From contig CAWUKT010000031.1 in the NCBI GenBank assembly GCA_963923035.1, forward strand, positions 4,371 to 68,370: DNA of 64,000 nucleotides, written 5' to 3'. Position 1 is the stretch's first letter. Every line of letters begins with the position of its first letter. This DNA comes from CAWUKT01 sp963923035 (lineage in GTDB: Bacteria > Bacteroidota > Bacteroidia > J057 > JADKCL01). The position numbers and the translations under genes were made by a program. The notes under the pieces were generated by a model. The model saw only the letters and a list, made by a program, of their open reading frames with translations. It made no database searches and was not told the origin of the DNA. This document shows positions 8,274 through 18,241 of this stretch, in pieces.

Positions 8274-11200
8274 TCAATCGATGGTGACCCGGCGGGTGAT
8301 GATCTTCGAACCGGAAGTAAACCGGAGGAAGTACATGCCGCGGCTGATATCGTTGATGCTAACTTTCTCATCGATGGTACCGCTGACTTGCTCGTAGAGC
8401 TTGCCATATACCTGCTGACCAGTTACGGTGAACATTTCGACGGTGACGTCGGAGAGGTCGTAATTGGTGAAGGAGTAGGTGAAGGTACCGTTGTTCGGGT
8501 TCGGGAAGATGGAGATGGACTCAGCGCGGAGACCGTCTTCAATACCGACCACATCCAGGTTCTGGGTGATGGTGTCGCTTCCACAAACGTTGGTGACAAT
8601 CAAGGTAACGGTGTAGTTGCCGTCAGCAGCATAGGTGTGGGTCGGGTCCTGACCGGTGTCCGTGTTGCTGTCGCCGAAGTCCCAATCAAAGCTGGTGGCA
8701 TTTGCAGTACCCGTGTAGGTGAAGTCAAATACCAGACCGGTTCCGTCAACGCTGAAGCTAAAGGCGGAAGTCGGGGTCGTTTCGGTGGCAACCGTAATGT
8801 CGTCTACACCCAGGCAGCCCAGGTTGTCAGTCGTCGTTACCGAGTAAGTACCAGCGGTAGAAACGTTGATCGTCTGGGTCGTGTCGGACGTGGACCATGC
8901 GTAGGTCACGGCGGACCCTGCATCCAGGTTCAGGGCAGCACCATCACAGAGGGTGGTATCTACACCGAGATCGACATTGTTGGTCTGGACACTGATCGTG
9001 ATGTTGTCATCGCCCATACAGCCGTTCGCGTCGGTGACGGTTACGGCATAGGCACCACCACCTACGGCAATGGTTTGAGAAGTATCACTGGTGTTCCAGA
9101 AGTAGGTGCTACCGGGGTTGCCGGCATCGAGGGCAGCCAGGGTACCGTTACAGATCGTGGTGTCGGGACCAAGGTCAACCGTCGGATCGGCGTTGATGGC
9201 CACGTTGATGGTGTCAGAAGCCTCACAACCGTTGGTGTCGGTTACGTCAACGAAGTACTGACCGGTCATCGTAACTACGATGGAAGCAATGGAATCACCG
9301 GTGCTCCAGTCGTAATCGAGGGTCGCACCGTTGGTGGCGTCCAGGGTTACAGGAGTAGATCCACAAGTGGCGGTGTCTGCGCCGAGGTTGGCCACTGCAC
9401 CTACACCTTGGATACCGGTTACAGGCGCACGCTCATCGCTACAGGGCTCGTTACCGAAGTGAACGTAGCCGTTGAAGTTACGCGGGGAGAAGGTGGAACC
9501 GGTGAAGAACGGAGTGCCTTTACCAACACCTTCATTGACCCGGAAGATCGAGTTCTGTGCGAGGAGACCACCGACAGTAGTACCGTTGGTGTAGGAGTTA
9601 CCGCCATCGGTTGCGACATAGAAGCCCATGGTAGAACCTGCGGCGATGAACTGGTTGAAGCTGGTCGGGATGTAGTAGATACCGGCCGTACCAACGGTGA
9701 AGTTCTGAACGGAGCCCAGGAGGGTCCAGCCAGCGTTGGAGCCTTCGTTGCCGACGTGGGAACCTGAAGTATAAGCCCAGATCTCAATGTTGGCGTGGGT
9801 GGTGGCATTGAGGAACATACTAAAGCCAGTGATGGTCACATCCTGGAAGGCCTCAATGTCAAACATGTTACCGTTGGAGCCGTTACCAGCTGCGTTGGTG
9901 GTGAACAGGGAGTCCGCTACCCCACCGTACTGAACGAAGTAGGTCGGCTGGGTGGTCACAGACGGGATGGTATAAGAGCTGCCGATTCCAACCGGAATGG
10001 TGTCGGTCAGGTTGGCATACCATTCGTAGGACACGCCAGGAATCTGGTCGCCGAAGATGTCGACGCTATCAGAACCACAACCATATCCACTAAATCCACC
10101 CGGGACGAACGGAATGAAGGAGATGTTGAAGGAACCGAGCAGGGTGTCGTTGCTGGCATCCTGGTCACCAGTAAGGGCCGTATAACCGGTGATGCTGATG
10201 TTGCCACCGTTATAGGTGTTGAGGAAGCCAGCGATAACCGTGTCATTGTTTCCGAAGAGGAGGGTATCGGAATAGGTATAGTTGATGGTCTGGTTGATGT
10301 CACCCGTTACTTCGATCACAATCGGGAGGTTGGTGAACGGATTCACACCCAGGTTACCAATTACGATTTCAATCGGAGTCAAGCTGTCACCACAAACAGT
10401 TCCAGCCGGGGAGATAATGGCAATACCGACAGCGTCAGTGGTATTCGGAGTGTATTCATCCGCACCAATGTCCACGGTGGTAGAACCGGAAGCCGGGCGG
10501 GCATCGCCATCGGCATCAATGGTGATACCAACGGAGTTGTCACCAGCATCGTTGGCAATAGCGCCACGTACGTGGAGGTCAGCTTTGCCGTTGACAAACA
10601 GCGGATCACCTTCAACAGAAGCCTGGTTATTCGTTCCAGAACCAGTCTGGAGGGCAAGCAGGTCAGCGTAGTTGTTGGCACCATTGCGGAACAGCACCCC
10701 ACCACCATCGTTCCAGTAGACGTTGTAGTCAAACAGAACATTGACCATGGTATTCAGGTCGTCCAGCGTGTAGGCGGCGTACAGCGTACCCGCGAAGATG
10801 TTGTTGACAACATTGACATTGACAATGTCATTGCTGTAGTAGCCAATGTTACCGTAGCAAGTATTGTGGTAGATGTTCGTTTCTTCGGTATCGTCCGTGT
10901 ACAGGGCGTAATCGGTCAGAGAGGAAACGAAGTTGTTGATGATCGTACTTTGGGTGGAAGGGTTGTTGCCGAAGTTACCATCGGAAATGTAGATGCCCCA
11001 GTCCGGGATTTCCAGTACGACGTTTTCTTCAATGTGGAAATTCGAAATGTCCAGCAGGTAAATACCATCACCAAACGTGGCATCCGGAGCGTTGACAATG
11101 TTGCCAATGACATCCAGGCTGTCCTGAGCGGATACATAGATGGGATATACATACTGGTCATCAAATTCGTTGTCGATGATGGAGTTACCCACATCGTAGG

Positions 11201-12689
11201 GCTGAGCGGTGCTGATACCATTGAAACGGACACCGTAGTAACCACCATTGATGGTCGAGTTTGAAACGGTACAGTTCCAGGCGTTGCGGCCAGCGGAAAA
11301 GACGGTGGAGGGGTCACTGGAAGAAACGACACCGGCAACGGTAGAAATGGTCGTGACGATCATTTCGATCCGGCAGCTATCAATGTGGTTCCAGTCGGCG
11401 GAGTCATTCAGCATGACACCAGCCGAGGTTGCGGCGCCCGTGTTTTGAATGGTTACATTCTTGATGGTTACGTAGTCCGTACCAATCAATTCAACTGTAT
11501 TGCCTCCATTCGAAGCAATGGTTACCAAAGAGGTGTCGCCACCATTGAAGGTAATGGTATTGGCAGCACTGGCTCCGGGAACGGGGGCCGCAAAGGTAAT
11601 GGGGCCATAGGTTCCGCCAATGATATTGAAGGTGACGGGTCCGGAGATGCCACATTCTACAATTGCGTCAGCTGCTTCATCAGGAGTGGTAAAGGCTTGA
11701 CCCGCGCCAACTGCAAAGGTGCCAGCGTAAGGCGTACAGAAGGATGCGAAGGTCGTGTCGTTACAGGGCTGCAAGTCGGTGGATCCATTCGGATCGGATA
11801 CCCATGCGCGGGCAGTGGAGTTACCTACGGGGAGGTTGGCAGTACCCAGGAACACGTTCGTGATGGCTCCAGGCGCAAGGACGCCCGCGAAAGGTTGCGT
11901 CATGATCATACCATTGTTCACCTGCCAATTTACATTGAAGGAAGTCAAGGGCGTAAGGCCGAGGTTGACCACGTCAACTGCAAAGGTGTTGGAACCTACG
12001 TTAATGGGGTTGACCGGACTGGTAAATCCAAGTACAGCCGCATCAAGGGTGTTGAGCGTGATGAAAGAGACGTCATCAATTGCAATGTCACCGGTGAAGC
12101 TGTTGCCTGAGGTGGCGCGGAAGCGGAGCTGGAACTGAGAGCCGACGAAGGAGGCCAGGTTCAGTGTGTCCGCGAGCCACTGGTCAAGGTTGCCAGTGTA
12201 GGGAGGAACCAGGTCGGGAGCCCAGGGACTGGGAACACCCCCAACGATGGTGCGGGAGTCGATGTGGAGGTTGTCGATGGTGGCACCAAACAGGTGCCGC
12301 CAGAAGATCATCGACAAGTTGGAAATACCAGTTGCGTCGATGATGGGCGTCTCTACGTGAGCAGAGTCGTCAAAGCCACTACATCCGCCGGAAGTTTCCA
12401 GGTAAATGTAGTTGCCGGAGCCTGTAGTGTGGTCGCCGGAAGGACCTGTACTACCGGATGTAGTACCGCCACTCCAGACTGTCCAGTCCTGTGTGTCGTC
12501 TACTCCTTGTGTCCAGCCATTGGTTAGCGGACAGGCAACTCCACAAGAGTTAGAGCAGCCGCCTTGGTCGTCAAAGTCTGTCACATAAGGAAAACAGTCG
12601 ACGACTAACTGGGCATTGGCGGATTGGTTCCAGCCAACTACACCCAGCAAGAGTAGTAGTAATAATAGTGGTTGGTATCGTTTTTTCAT
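8274..12689 (-). CDS. Large T9SS-sorted surface protein: MAM-like, beta-helix, SprB-like repeats, PKD
   Basis: Secreted protein of 1471 residues. Signal peptide 1-26 (ends SANAQ); a MAM/adhesin-like domain with paired cysteines at about 30-210; a CARDB-like beta-sandwich at about 215-310; a right-handed parallel beta-helix at about 330-760 with many short N/D-rich turns; a second CARDB-like module; an Ig-like segment; three to four SprB-type repeats (LGADTATC, LGPDTTIC, LGVDTTLC) at about 1150-1310; a PKD domain with the WDFGDSNTDTGQDPTHTY signature; and a type A T9SS sorting domain starting at IFPNPNNG. The makeup suggests an adhesin or polysaccharide-binding surface protein, but no catalytic motif is seen. 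Many of its codons end in the bases expected for high expression. It is flanked by terminators and stands alone. Confidence 0.93.
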   Translation of the reverse strand: MKKRYQPLLLLLLLLGVVGWNQSANAQLVVDCFPYVTDFDDQGGCSNSCGVACPLTNGWTQGVDDTQDWTVWSGGTTSGSTGPSGDHTTGSGNYIYLETSGGCSGFDDSAHVETPIIDATGISNLSMIFWRHLFGATIDNLHIDSRTIVGGVPSPWAPDLVPPYTGNLDQWLADTLNLASFVGSQFQLRFRATSGNSFTGDIAIDDVSFITLNTLDAAVLGFTSPVNPINVGSNTFAVDVVNLGLTPLTSFNVNWQVNNGMIMTQPFAGVLAPGAITNVFLGTANLPVGNSTARAWVSDPNGSTDLQPCNDTTFASFCTPYAGTFAVGAGQAFTTPDEAADAIVECGISGPVTFNIIGGTYGPITFAAPVPGASAANTITFNGGDTSLVTIASNGGNTVELIGTDYVTIKNVTIQNTGAATSAGVMLNDSADWNHIDSCRIEMIVTTISTVAGVVSSSDPSTVFSAGRNAWNCTVSNSTINGGYYGVRFNGISTAQPYDVGNSIIDNEFDDQYVYPIYVSAQDSLDVIGNIVNAPDATFGDGIYLLDISNFHIEENVVLEIPDWGIYISDGNFGNNPSTQSTIINNFVSSLTDYALYTDDTEETNIYHNTCYGNIGYYSNDIVNVNVVNNIFAGTLYAAYTLDDLNTMVNVLFDYNVYWNDGGGVLFRNGANNYADLLALQTGSGTNNQASVEGDPLFVNGKADLHVRGAIANDAGDNSVGITIDADGDARPASGSTTVDIGADEYTPNTTDAVGIAIISPAGTVCGDSLTPIEIVIGNLGVNPFTNLPIVIEVTGDINQTINYTYSDTLLFGNNDTVIAGFLNTYNGGNISITGYTALTGDQDASNDTLLGSFNISFIPFVPGGFSGYGCGSDSVDIFGDQIPGVSYEWYANLTDTIPVGIGSSYTIPSVTTQPTYFVQYGGVADSLFTTNAAGNGSNGNMFDIEAFQDVTITGFSMFLNATTHANIEIWAYTSGSHVGNEGSNAGWTLLGSVQNFTVGTAGIYYIPTSFNQFIAAGSTMGFYVATDGGNSYTNGTTVGGLLAQNSIFRVNEGVGKGTPFFTGSTFSPRNFNGYVHFGNEPCSDERAPVTGIQGVGAVANLGADTATCGSTPVTLDATNGATLDYDWSTGDSIASIVVTMTGQYFVDVTDTNGCEASDTINVAINADPTVDLGPDTTICNGTLAALDAGNPGSTYFWNTSDTSQTIAVGGGAYAVTVTDANGCMGDDNITISVQTNNVDLGVDTTLCDGAALNLDAGSAVTYAWSTSDTTQTINVSTAGTYSVTTTDNLGCLGVDDITVATETTPTSAFSFSVDGTGLVFDFTYTGTANATSFDWDFGDSNTDTGQDPTHTYAADGNYTVTLIVTNVCGSDTITQNLDVVGIEDGLRAESISIFPNPNNGTFTYSFTNYDLSDVTVEMFTVTGQQVYGKLYEQVSGTIDEKVSINDISRGMYFLRFTSGSKIITRRVTID

Positions 12690-12770
12690 ACCCCTAACAA
12701 TTCTGTGATTAATTTAAAATGGAATAATGTTGACCCGTTAAGTAAATATCAATTTCCTAATCATTTTCCA

Positions 12771-12810
12771 GAAAAACAAAAACCGGTAGCCAATCAGGGG
12801 CCACCGGTTT
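12771..12810 (-). terminator. Rho-independent terminator of the outer-membrane barrel gene
   Basis: 8-bp stem (12780-12787 with 12803-12810), continued by three further pairs after an A-C mismatch. On the minus strand it is followed by TTTGTTTTTC. It lies 23 bases past the stop of the gene at 12834. The mismatch sits in the same place as in the terminator at 8211-8251. Confidence 0.75.
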
Positions 12811-12833
12811 CGTGTATTTTATGGGGTTTCTCC

Positions 12834-13511
12834 TTAGAAGAAGTAACCGAGGTTCAGCGCGATGTAATTCAAACGGCTACTTACTCCGGTGCTCTGAGTG
12901 TCGGTATAGCTCAGCAATCCCCAGTGGTAAGTCGCGGCGAATTCAAGCATTCCCCAGTCAAATTCCCAGTCCAATCCGGCCCCGGGAACGAAAGACATGG
13001 TGAAGAGATTGATGTCGTCTGAATCAACCGTTTCAGTGGTGGTGCTGACACCGCCAATGGTGAGGGTGGATTTGGTGCGGTTTTGCAAGTTCAACTCCGG
13101 ATTGACTCCAAAGTGGCCCACAACATACATTCCGTTGCCGATTTCCGGGGAGCGGAATTTAAGGCCCAACGGAATCTCAATGGCAGTAAAGGAGGTTTTG
13201 GCGCTCAGCTGAGTGCCGGCAATTTCATCGGTTTCGGTGCGAACACCTTTGGTGGCAATATTGACACCGGTGCGGATTCCAACGGTTTCGCTGAATCCGT
13301 AGGTCAGGACAAAGTCAAAGGAAAAACCAAGGGCAGCCCTTGTGTTCAAGCCTTCGGGCTTTGTTTTGGTGGAGTCATCCACAATGCTTCCCCAAGCGAT
13401 CAGCGGGCTGGCCCGGAAGCCAATCTTGATCCCTTCCTGGGCCATGGCTGGTTTAACAGCGGCCAGAGAAAGTAGCAGCAACATGATCGTAAAGACGACG
13501 GTTCTTTTCAT
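12834..13511 (-). CDS. Outer-membrane beta-barrel protein (PorT/OMP_b-brl type)
   Basis: 225 residues with a signal peptide (1-24, ends PAMAQ). Alternating amphipathic strands run through the rest, for example FSFDFVLTYGFSETVGIRTGVNI, and the C-terminus is LNYIALNLGYFF with a terminal aromatic, as expected for an outer-membrane barrel. It resembles the small porin-like barrels annotated as outer membrane protein beta-barrel in Bacteroidota. Function is unknown. It is divergent from gldB with promoter-like elements for both genes in the 130-base gap. Confidence 0.88.
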   Translation of the reverse strand: MKRTVVFTIMLLLLSLAAVKPAMAQEGIKIGFRASPLIAWGSIVDDSTKTKPEGLNTRAALGFSFDFVLTYGFSETVGIRTGVNIATKGVRTETDEIAGTQLSAKTSFTAIEIPLGLKFRSPEIGNGMYVVGHFGVNPELNLQNRTKSTLTIGGVSTTTETVDSDDINLFTMSFVPGAGLDWEFDWGMLEFAATYHWGLLSYTDTQSTGVSSRLNYIALNLGYFF

Positions 13512-13578
13512 AAGTTCTGGTATTGTGTTACTTATTTTTTTTAGCCTTTCCGAGCAAAAATCGTTCCGGCAACACCCT

Positions 13579-13615
13579 CAAAAATAAACATTTTGAAATT
13601 ACAATCATATTTTTG
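13579..13615. promoter_or_regulatory. Back-to-back -7 elements between the barrel gene and gldB
   Basis: TATTTTTG occurs on the minus strand (13586-13579, towards the barrel gene) and on the plus strand (13608-13615, 27 bases before the gldB ATG). Both match TAnnTTTG exactly. No good TTG lies 19 bases upstream of either, so the -33 parts are weak. Confidence 0.45.
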
Positions 13616-13641
13616 CCGCCAATTCAAAGAGGATACACTGC

Positions 13642-14706
13642 ATGAATAAATTAAAAATCGGGTGGTGGTTTATGGCCTTGGTCGGGATACTTCTCGGATT
13701 CCAGGGCTGTGAAAATGATACCGGAGACCTTCCCCTTGACGAGATCGAGATTGATTTCCGAACCAATCGGTTGGATTTGGACATGCTAGAGGCTGCCCGC
13801 CAATACCAATCGAATCCCCAGGCTGACTCAAGTGTCATTTTTGACCAGTTTTTCAAGGATGACCAGGACTTTCTGGTGGACTGGTTCTTCTACGGAAATG
13901 ATACCATTGGCACGGACTCAGCCTTAACTGTGATCATGTCCGATTTTCTCACCGATTCCAATGCCCTGGATTTATTGGAAGAAGTCGCAACTACGTTTCC
14001 CGCTTCGAATGAGGCTTGGTCCGAGGAGATTGAAAAGGTCTTCAAACGAATCCATTACTACCTCCCCAATCACCCCATTCCGGTGGTCGTCACCTTTGCC
14101 GATGGTTACCCAAGGAGCATCCAGCAGGGATTGGAGCAATTTGTGGTTACTCCCAAATACCTGGGGGTGGGGCTACATTATTTGATGGGAGCCGATTACC
14201 AGTACTATCCCCCTGACTTGCCCCGCTACCTGAGCCGGCGGTTCAACCTGGAGCACCTCCCCGCCCAGGTCGCACACAAATACGCGGATCTCTATATCCC
14301 CGAACCAAGAATCGAAACAAATCCAGTATTGATTGACCGAATCGTCCAGCAGGGGCTGCAAATGCATTTTGTTGATTTGGTCATGGGGCCATCTGTTCCC
14401 GATTCCGTCAAGCTCTTTTACACCACCGCCCAAATCGACTGGGCCAATACCTACGAGGCACGGGCCTATAAGGATATCGTTCCGGTTTTGTACGATGTCA
14501 ACTCAGATCTGATGCGGCGGTACATCGATGACAGCCCATTTACCAGCCAACTCAACCGGAAATCCGCCCCCCGATTGGGCCAATATTTGGGTTGGAAGAT
14601 CATCCAAACTTACGTGGCCAAATACCCGGATGAACCCTTCAATGAGCTGATTCAGCGGACCGACTACCGCCAAATCTTTCAACAAGCGGGCTATCGGCCA
14701 GGGTAG
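13642..14706 (+). CDS. gldB: GldB-family gliding motility lipoprotein
   Basis: 354 residues. The signal peptide has its lipobox Cys at 23 (GFQGC), so it is anchored to a membrane. The body matches the GldB type: VEFRTNRLD-like start, RIHYYLPNHPIPVVVTFADGY, LGVGLHYLMGADYQYYP, and a C-terminal segment on opening or cycling of the chain (RLGQYLGWKIIQTYV). GldB is needed for gliding and T9SS function in Flavobacterium; in this class it may act mainly with secretion. It is a single gene with no gld neighbours here. The assignment rests on overall pattern, not on an alignment. Confidence 0.8.
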   Translation: MNKLKIGWWFMALVGILLGFQGCENDTGDLPLDEIEIDFRTNRLDLDMLEAARQYQSNPQADSSVIFDQFFKDDQDFLVDWFFYGNDTIGTDSALTVIMSDFLTDSNALDLLEEVATTFPASNEAWSEEIEKVFKRIHYYLPNHPIPVVVTFADGYPRSIQQGLEQFVVTPKYLGVGLHYLMGADYQYYPPDLPRYLSRRFNLEHLPAQVAHKYADLYIPEPRIETNPVLIDRIVQQGLQMHFVDLVMGPSVPDSVKLFYTTAQIDWANTYEARAYKDIVPVLYDVNSDLMRRYIDDSPFTSQLNRKSAPRLGQYLGWKIIQTYVAKYPDEPFNELIQRTDYRQIFQQAGYRPG

Positions 14707-14941
14707 AATCTGGACTCCCCAATTTTTCTTTTCCTCGTTTGCTGCCGATAAGGCAAAGATCCTTTAGGATTTGATTGGTCGGAGCCGGGGAAAATGTCAT
14801 CACTGATCCTGGCCTTTGCTCGGGGAATCAGTCACTTCGAAGAATCCACACTCCCTTGATTTCTATTGCCCGGACCCTGATCCCATGCTGGTGGTATACG
14901 CGAATATTTCTTAATTTGCGCGGAAATTAGACCATCTTTTC

Positions 14942-16039
14942 ATGGATTCAGAAGTCAAAAAAACAACACTCAACGCAACCCACCATAGCCTCGGGGCAAA
15001 GATGATCCCATTCGCGGGCTACGAGATGCCAGTTCGCTATTCTGGTGATAAGGCTGAACACCTCTGCGTCAGGGAGCGAGCAGGTGTTTTTGACGTTAGT
15101 CACATGGGCGAATTCATTGTCAGGGGTCCGAAAGCCCTGGAGTTGGTCCAAAAGGTTACATCGAACAATGCAGCCAAATTGGTGGATGGAAAGGCACAAT
15201 ATTCCTGCCTTCCCAATCACCAGGGAGGAATCGTCGATGATCTGATCGTGTACCGAATTGCGGATGACCAGTACATGTTGGTGGTCAATGCTGCAAATAT
15301 CCAGAAGGACTGGGACTGGATTTCAGAATCCAATGCGTCCATTGGAGCAGAGATGGTCGACATTTCCGATGCGACGTCCCTGTTGGCTGTCTCAGGACCA
15401 AAGGCCGGTGAAATCGTTCAGAAGCTGACCCAAATGCCCGTGAGCGATCTGCCCTATTATGGGTTCCATTACGGAGAAGTATTGGGAATTGACCGTTTTC
15501 TGGTCGCAACGACCGGCTATACAGGAGAACGAACCTTTGAAATCTTTTTCCGAAAACAACATTCTCAAAAAATCTGGGATGCGCTGTTTGAAGAAGGAAC
15601 TCCGCTGGGTCTGGAGCCGACAGGACTCGGTGCCCGGGACACATTGCGCCTGGAAATGGGGTATATGCTTTACGGAAACGACATTGATGATACCACCTCA
15701 CCGCTTGAAGCGGGCCTGGGTTGGATTACCAAGCTGAAAAAAGGTGACTTCAACGGCCGTGAAGCGATCCAAAAAGTCAAAGAACAAGGTATCATCCGTA
15801 AGCTGGTGGGCTTTAAGATGATTGACCGGGGAATTCCCCGGAGTGGTTACGATATTGCCTCCAACGGTGAAGTCGTCGGCAAAGTTACTTCTGGAACCAT
15901 GAGCCCGCTTCTGGGATACGGAATTGGCATGGGGTATGTCCCCGTCGGTCTTGCCCAGCCTGGCACCAAACTGGAAATTTTGGTTCGAAACAAGCAATTG
16001 ACTGCTGAAATCGTAAAACCTCCGTTTATCGAGAAGTAA
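14942..16039 (+). CDS. gcvT: Glycine cleavage system aminomethyltransferase GcvT
   Basis: T-protein of the glycine cleavage complex: it transfers the methylene group from the lipoyl-bound aminomethyl of GcvH to tetrahydrofolate and releases ammonia. At 365 residues it has family length. Hallmarks are the N-terminal HHSLGAKMIPFAGYEMPVRY, DVSHMGEF, QYSCLPNHQGGIVDDLIVYR, and the GYTGERTFEIF plus LGARDTLRLEMGYMLYGNDID block. No gcvH or gcvP is near. comB follows after 10 bases, so the two may share a transcript. The 235-base leader has no recognisable glycine riboswitch. Confidence 0.96.
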   Translation: MDSEVKKTTLNATHHSLGAKMIPFAGYEMPVRYSGDKAEHLCVRERAGVFDVSHMGEFIVRGPKALELVQKVTSNNAAKLVDGKAQYSCLPNHQGGIVDDLIVYRIADDQYMLVVNAANIQKDWDWISESNASIGAEMVDISDATSLLAVSGPKAGEIVQKLTQMPVSDLPYYGFHYGEVLGIDRFLVATTGYTGERTFEIFFRKQHSQKIWDALFEEGTPLGLEPTGLGARDTLRLEMGYMLYGNDIDDTTSPLEAGLGWITKLKKGDFNGREAIQKVKEQGIIRKLVGFKMIDRGIPRSGYDIASNGEVVGKVTSGTMSPLLGYGIGMGYVPVGLAQPGTKLEILVRNKQLTAEIVKPPFIEK

Positions 16040-16049
16040 GCCCTGAAAT

Positions 16050-16850
16050 ATGATGAGACCTCCCAAAATTGATGGTTCCCAGAAATGGATCGGAGTATGC
16101 ATGACTCCGGCATTGATAGATCAGTTTGATCTCTCGGGTGCCATTGTAGTCGTCATTGACATATTGCGGGCGACAACCTCCATGTCGGTTGCGTTTCACT
16201 TCGGAGCCCGCTCCATGATTCCCGTTGCAACGCTGGACGAAGCCCGCTCCCTTCAGGAACAAGGGTTCCTGGCCGCCGCCGAGCGCAATGGAGAGCAAAT
16301 AGAAGGCTTTGATTTCGGCAATTCTCCTTTTTCCTACATGTCCCAGGAAATTGAGGGCAAAGACATCGCCATTTCTACTACAAATGGTACGCAAGCGATC
16401 AAAGCGGCCATTGAACACGATGCTGAAGAAATCGTCATCGGTTCTTTTTCCAACCTGAGTATTTTGGCCAATTACCTCATTGAGCAGAACAAAAACATTG
16501 TAATGCTGTGTGCGGGTTGGAAAATGAAGCCCAATCTGGAAGACACCATCTTTGCCGGGGCCATGGTCCGCCGGCTAAAGGGTCAATTCAGACGGTTTCA
16601 GGACACTGCTTTGATCGCTGAGACGCTTTACCGCAACGCCAATCGGCGCAAAAGATATTTCATACGCAATTCCTCCCACTTCAATCGTTTATTTCATATT
16701 CTTCAGATTCAGAAGGACGTGAAATATGCCCTTCGTCCCGATACCCATCCGGTGATTCCCAAACTGTACGGTGACAGATTGATCGAGATGAATCACCCCT
16801 TCGTCCAGGAATATCTCAGTCAGCAGAACCAAATTCGATCCTCATCCTGA
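16050..16850 (+). CDS. comB: 2-phosphosulfolactate phosphatase family protein (ComB-like)
   Basis: 266 residues with the ComB pattern: VVVIDILRATTSM near the N-terminus, GFDFGNSPFSYM, ISTTNGTQAI, and GSFSNLSILANYL. ComB enzymes remove phosphate from 2-phosphosulfolactate to give sulfolactate, first described in coenzyme M biosynthesis. This organism is not a methanogen. In Bacteroidota a link with sulfonate or sulfonolipid metabolism is conceivable but is inference only. It lies 10 bases after gcvT on the same strand and is likely translated from the same message. Confidence 0.85.
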   Translation: MMRPPKIDGSQKWIGVCMTPALIDQFDLSGAIVVVIDILRATTSMSVAFHFGARSMIPVATLDEARSLQEQGFLAAAERNGEQIEGFDFGNSPFSYMSQEIEGKDIAISTTNGTQAIKAAIEHDAEEIVIGSFSNLSILANYLIEQNKNIVMLCAGWKMKPNLEDTIFAGAMVRRLKGQFRRFQDTALIAETLYRNANRRKRYFIRNSSHFNRLFHILQIQKDVKYALRPDTHPVIPKLYGDRLIEMNHPFVQEYLSQQNQIRSSS

Positions 16851-17074
16851 TCCCGGGCCAGCTGTTGTTCAAGGGCTAAGAATGACTTTTCAAAGAACGC
16901 TTCCCAAAATGGTGGTGGTCCTTGAACAGTGATTGGAAGATTGGAATTGAGTGCAAAAAACGGATCCCCTCAGTCTTCTTCTTCCGCATTTATCGTCATT
17001 TTTTGCTTTTTTGAATGGCGATACGCTGCAAATATAAAAAATATTTAGCGAACCGAAAATTTTTTGCTAATTTT

Positions 17075-18241
17075 ATGGCACAATTCCCAACAATGGTCCT
17101 GAAATCGGGCCGTGAAAGGAGCCTTAAACGGCGGCATCCCTGGATTTTTAGCGGTGCTGTTAAAGTTGCTCCCCAAGCCCAATCAGGTGACATCGTAGAA
17201 GTTCAGTCCAATAAAGGTGAATGCCTGGGTTACGGTCATTTTACCCCCAAAGCGACCCTTACTTGCCGGATGTTCCACTTTGGCCCTCTCTCAGGGGAGA
17301 TTGATGCAGGATTTTGGATGCAGAAACTTTCCAGCGCTCTGAATTTCCGGCGCGATATCCTTGATCTTCCCAATACCACTGGTTATCGATTGGTGCACGC
17401 TGAGGGAGATGGGCTTCCAGGAATTGTATTGGATATATACGGCTCGGCGGCATCCCTTCAGTTGAGGTCAAAAGGGGCGGAGAAAATCCTGCCTGAGATC
17501 CAGGGTTTTTTAGAAGAGCACCTTCAGACCCAACATTTATTTGTTCGGTCGGGGAGTAAAAAGGAGCCTGTGCAGAAATGGGTGCAAGGGGGAGTAGAAA
17601 AAATCGATTTTGAAGAGTATGGCCTCAAATTCAGGGTGGATATTGAACGGGGACAAAAGACGGGCTTTTTTATTGACCAGCGGGAAAATAGGGCCTTGGT
17701 GAGGTCGTATTCAAAAGGAAAAACCGTTCTGAATGCCTTTTCGTATTCAGGGGCATTCTCCATCGCTGCGCTGGCCGGAGGAGCAAAGTCCGTTGATTCA
17801 GTGGACATTTCCTCTTCGGCAATTTCCCAGGCCGAAGAACATGTCCAAATGAACTTTGGGCCATTGGACCATCACGCTGGAATTGTGGCCGATTGCTTTG
17901 AATACCTCAAGACGATGGAAAGAGACCATTATGACTTGATCATTCTGGACCCTCCTGCATTTACCAAGCACATCTCCACCGTCGACAAGGCAAGCCGCGG
18001 ATACAAGGAAATCAACCTGAAAGCCCTCCGAAAAATTCGATCGGGCGGCCTTCTGTTTACCTATTCCTGCTCACAACACATTTCCAAAGATCTGTTTCGC
18101 AAGATCATCTTTGGAGCTGCAGCAGATGCTGGCCGGGAAGTGCAGGTTGTTTGTCAAATGGAACAATCACCGGATCATCCGGTGAGCATATTTCATCCCG
18201 AGGGCGAATACCTGAAGGGACTTATGCTCCACGTCAGATAG
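17075..18241 (+). CDS. RlmI-like class I SAM-dependent rRNA (cytosine-C5) methyltransferase
   Basis: About 389 residues. An N-terminal PUA-like region holds the family opening LKSGRERSLKRRHPWIFSGAV, followed by an EEHLQ..LFVRS linker and a Rossmann methyltransferase domain: VLNAFSYSGAFSIAALAGGAKSVDSVD for SAM binding, and LIILDPPAF plus TYSCSQH as the catalytic motifs of m5C methyltransferases. RlmI modifies C1962 of 23S rRNA in E. coli; the same target is likely. The frame could start at 17015, but that adds a Lys/Phe-rich stretch from an AT-rich promoter-like region. The ATG at 17075 gives MAQFPTMVLKSGRERS and is preferred. Confidence 0.9.
   Translation: MAQFPTMVLKSGRERSLKRRHPWIFSGAVKVAPQAQSGDIVEVQSNKGECLGYGHFTPKATLTCRMFHFGPLSGEIDAGFWMQKLSSALNFRRDILDLPNTTGYRLVHAEGDGLPGIVLDIYGSAASLQLRSKGAEKILPEIQGFLEEHLQTQHLFVRSGSKKEPVQKWVQGGVEKIDFEEYGLKFRVDIERGQKTGFFIDQRENRALVRSYSKGKTVLNAFSYSGAFSIAALAGGAKSVDSVDISSSAISQAEEHVQMNFGPLDHHAGIVADCFEYLKTMERDHYDLIILDPPAFTKHISTVDKASRGYKEINLKALRKIRSGGLLFTYSCSQHISKDLFRKIIFGAAADAGREVQVVCQMEQSPDHPVSIFHPEGEYLKGLMLHVR

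Noticed and set aside
9795..11264. Plus-strand frame of 489 codons in the large surface protein
   Set aside because: Low-complexity antisense of repeat-rich beta-helix coding sequence; no signal or domain.
14707..14941. Glycine riboswitch before gcvT
   Set aside because: The leader has no conserved tandem aptamer or P1 pairing that I can trace.
16866..16928. Nine-base inverted repeat TGTTCAAGG/CCTTGAACA with a 45-base gap after comB
   Set aside because: No T-run and a long loop with little inner pairing; possibly chance.
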